This document shows, piece by piece, positions 15,316 to 15,518 of a stretch of 15,518 nt of DNA. Position 1 is the stretch's first letter; the number at the start of each line of letters is the position of its first letter. The translations under genes were made by a program, and so were the position numbers. The notes under the pieces are model-generated. The model searched no databases, was not told the DNA's origin, and saw only the letters and a program-made list of their open reading frames with translations. Location of the stretch: positions 1 to 15,518 of the forward strand of contig USFD01000077.1 of the NCBI GenBank assembly GCA_900553885.1, read 5' to 3'. Source of the stretch: an uncultured Ruminococcus sp. (GTDB lineage: Bacteria > Bacillota > Clostridia > Lachnospirales > Lachnospiraceae).

Positions 15316-15441
15316 TTACTTAGAAACTAGCATAAAAACCATAGGAACAATGAGAATTAAAACCGCACCTACTACACATACAACAATTACTTTTTGAAAA
15401 CTTTGTTTTTCTTGTTCAGTCATATCATTATACCATTTCAT
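15316..15441 (-). CDS. 41-residue single-span membrane protein
   Basis: A short gene with GGAGG 9 bases before its ATG at 15441. The protein starts MKWYNDMTEQEKQSFQK, an amphipathic charged segment, followed by a long hydrophobic helix (about 18-39) and a terminal Ser-Lys. Its topology is therefore the reverse of the neighbouring 42-residue protein, with the charged tail at the N-terminus and the hydrophobic helix at the C-terminus. It heads the cluster of three minus-strand genes. The 77 bases upstream contain only a weak promoter candidate (TTGAAA at 15491-15496 without a good -10). No known family is recognised. Confidence 0.62.
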   Translation of the reverse strand: MKWYNDMTEQEKQSFQKVIVVCVVGAVLILIVPMVFMLVSK

Positions 15442-15518
15442 ATACAAGGACCTCCACAACTTCCAATTTGAATATCAGTAAATTATGACCTTTCAACAGA
15501 GGTTACAGTGTTTTAATA

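Noticed and set aside
15467..15497. Promoter for the small-protein/DUF4261 cluster (TTGAAA plus an AT-rich region)
   Set aside because: No -10 better than 3/6 occurs at acceptable spacing, and the true promoter may lie beyond the window edge.
1..15518. tRNA, rRNA, CRISPR array, insertion sequence or attachment sites
   Set aside because: No cloverleaf-like sequence, regular spaced repeats, transposase-like frame or terminal inverted repeats were seen on reading both strands.

Overview
The window looks like chromosomal DNA of an anaerobic gut Firmicute, most likely a member of the Lachnospiraceae or a close relative. The basis is the moderate GC content, strong AGGAGG-type ribosome sites, a large secreted GH127-family glycosidase with Ig-like repeats and a C-terminal KTGD-type cell-wall sorting tail, and an Agr-type (LytTR plus GHKL) two-component system. 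Genus cannot be read from the sequence alone. No tRNA, rRNA, CRISPR array, transposase or integrase was seen.

Layout, left to right. Positions 1-229 hold no gene that can be supported. Positions 230-275 are a strong intrinsic terminator for the minus-strand glycosidase gene (359-5659), which encodes a 1766-residue surface protein: signal peptide, three discoidin-like modules, two Ig-like modules, a GH127 catalytic domain, three further Ig-like modules and a sorting tail. Its promoter and an AT-rich upstream element lie near 5871-5934. A 65-codon upstream frame that overlaps the glycosidase start by ATGA is possible but unproven.

Positions 6075-12067 are one tightly packed minus-strand operon of five genes: two lipoproteins, an ABC ATPase and two ABC-2 type permeases. 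The last permease is unusual. Its C-terminus continues through a lipoprotein-signal-like segment into a soluble extracellular domain. Divergent from this operon is a plus-strand LytTR response regulator and GHKL sensor kinase pair (12314-14330). The 246-base divergent region holds a good promoter for each side and, midway between them, a cluster of direct and inverted repeats that looks like a shared operator. The simplest model is that the kinase senses an extracellular ligand or envelope condition, the regulator binds this operator, and the five-gene ABC module with its extracellular domains is the output. No AgrB/AgrD-type peptide-signal genes are in the window, so the system does not look like a complete quorum-sensing locus.

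Positions 14352-15441 are a separate minus-strand cluster converging on the kinase gene: a DUF4261 protein preceded by two tiny single-span membrane proteins of 42 and 41 residues, each with its own strong ribosome site. The most interesting parts are the ABC/lipoprotein/LytTR module with its permease-lipoprotein fusion, and the pair of unannotated micro-membrane proteins.
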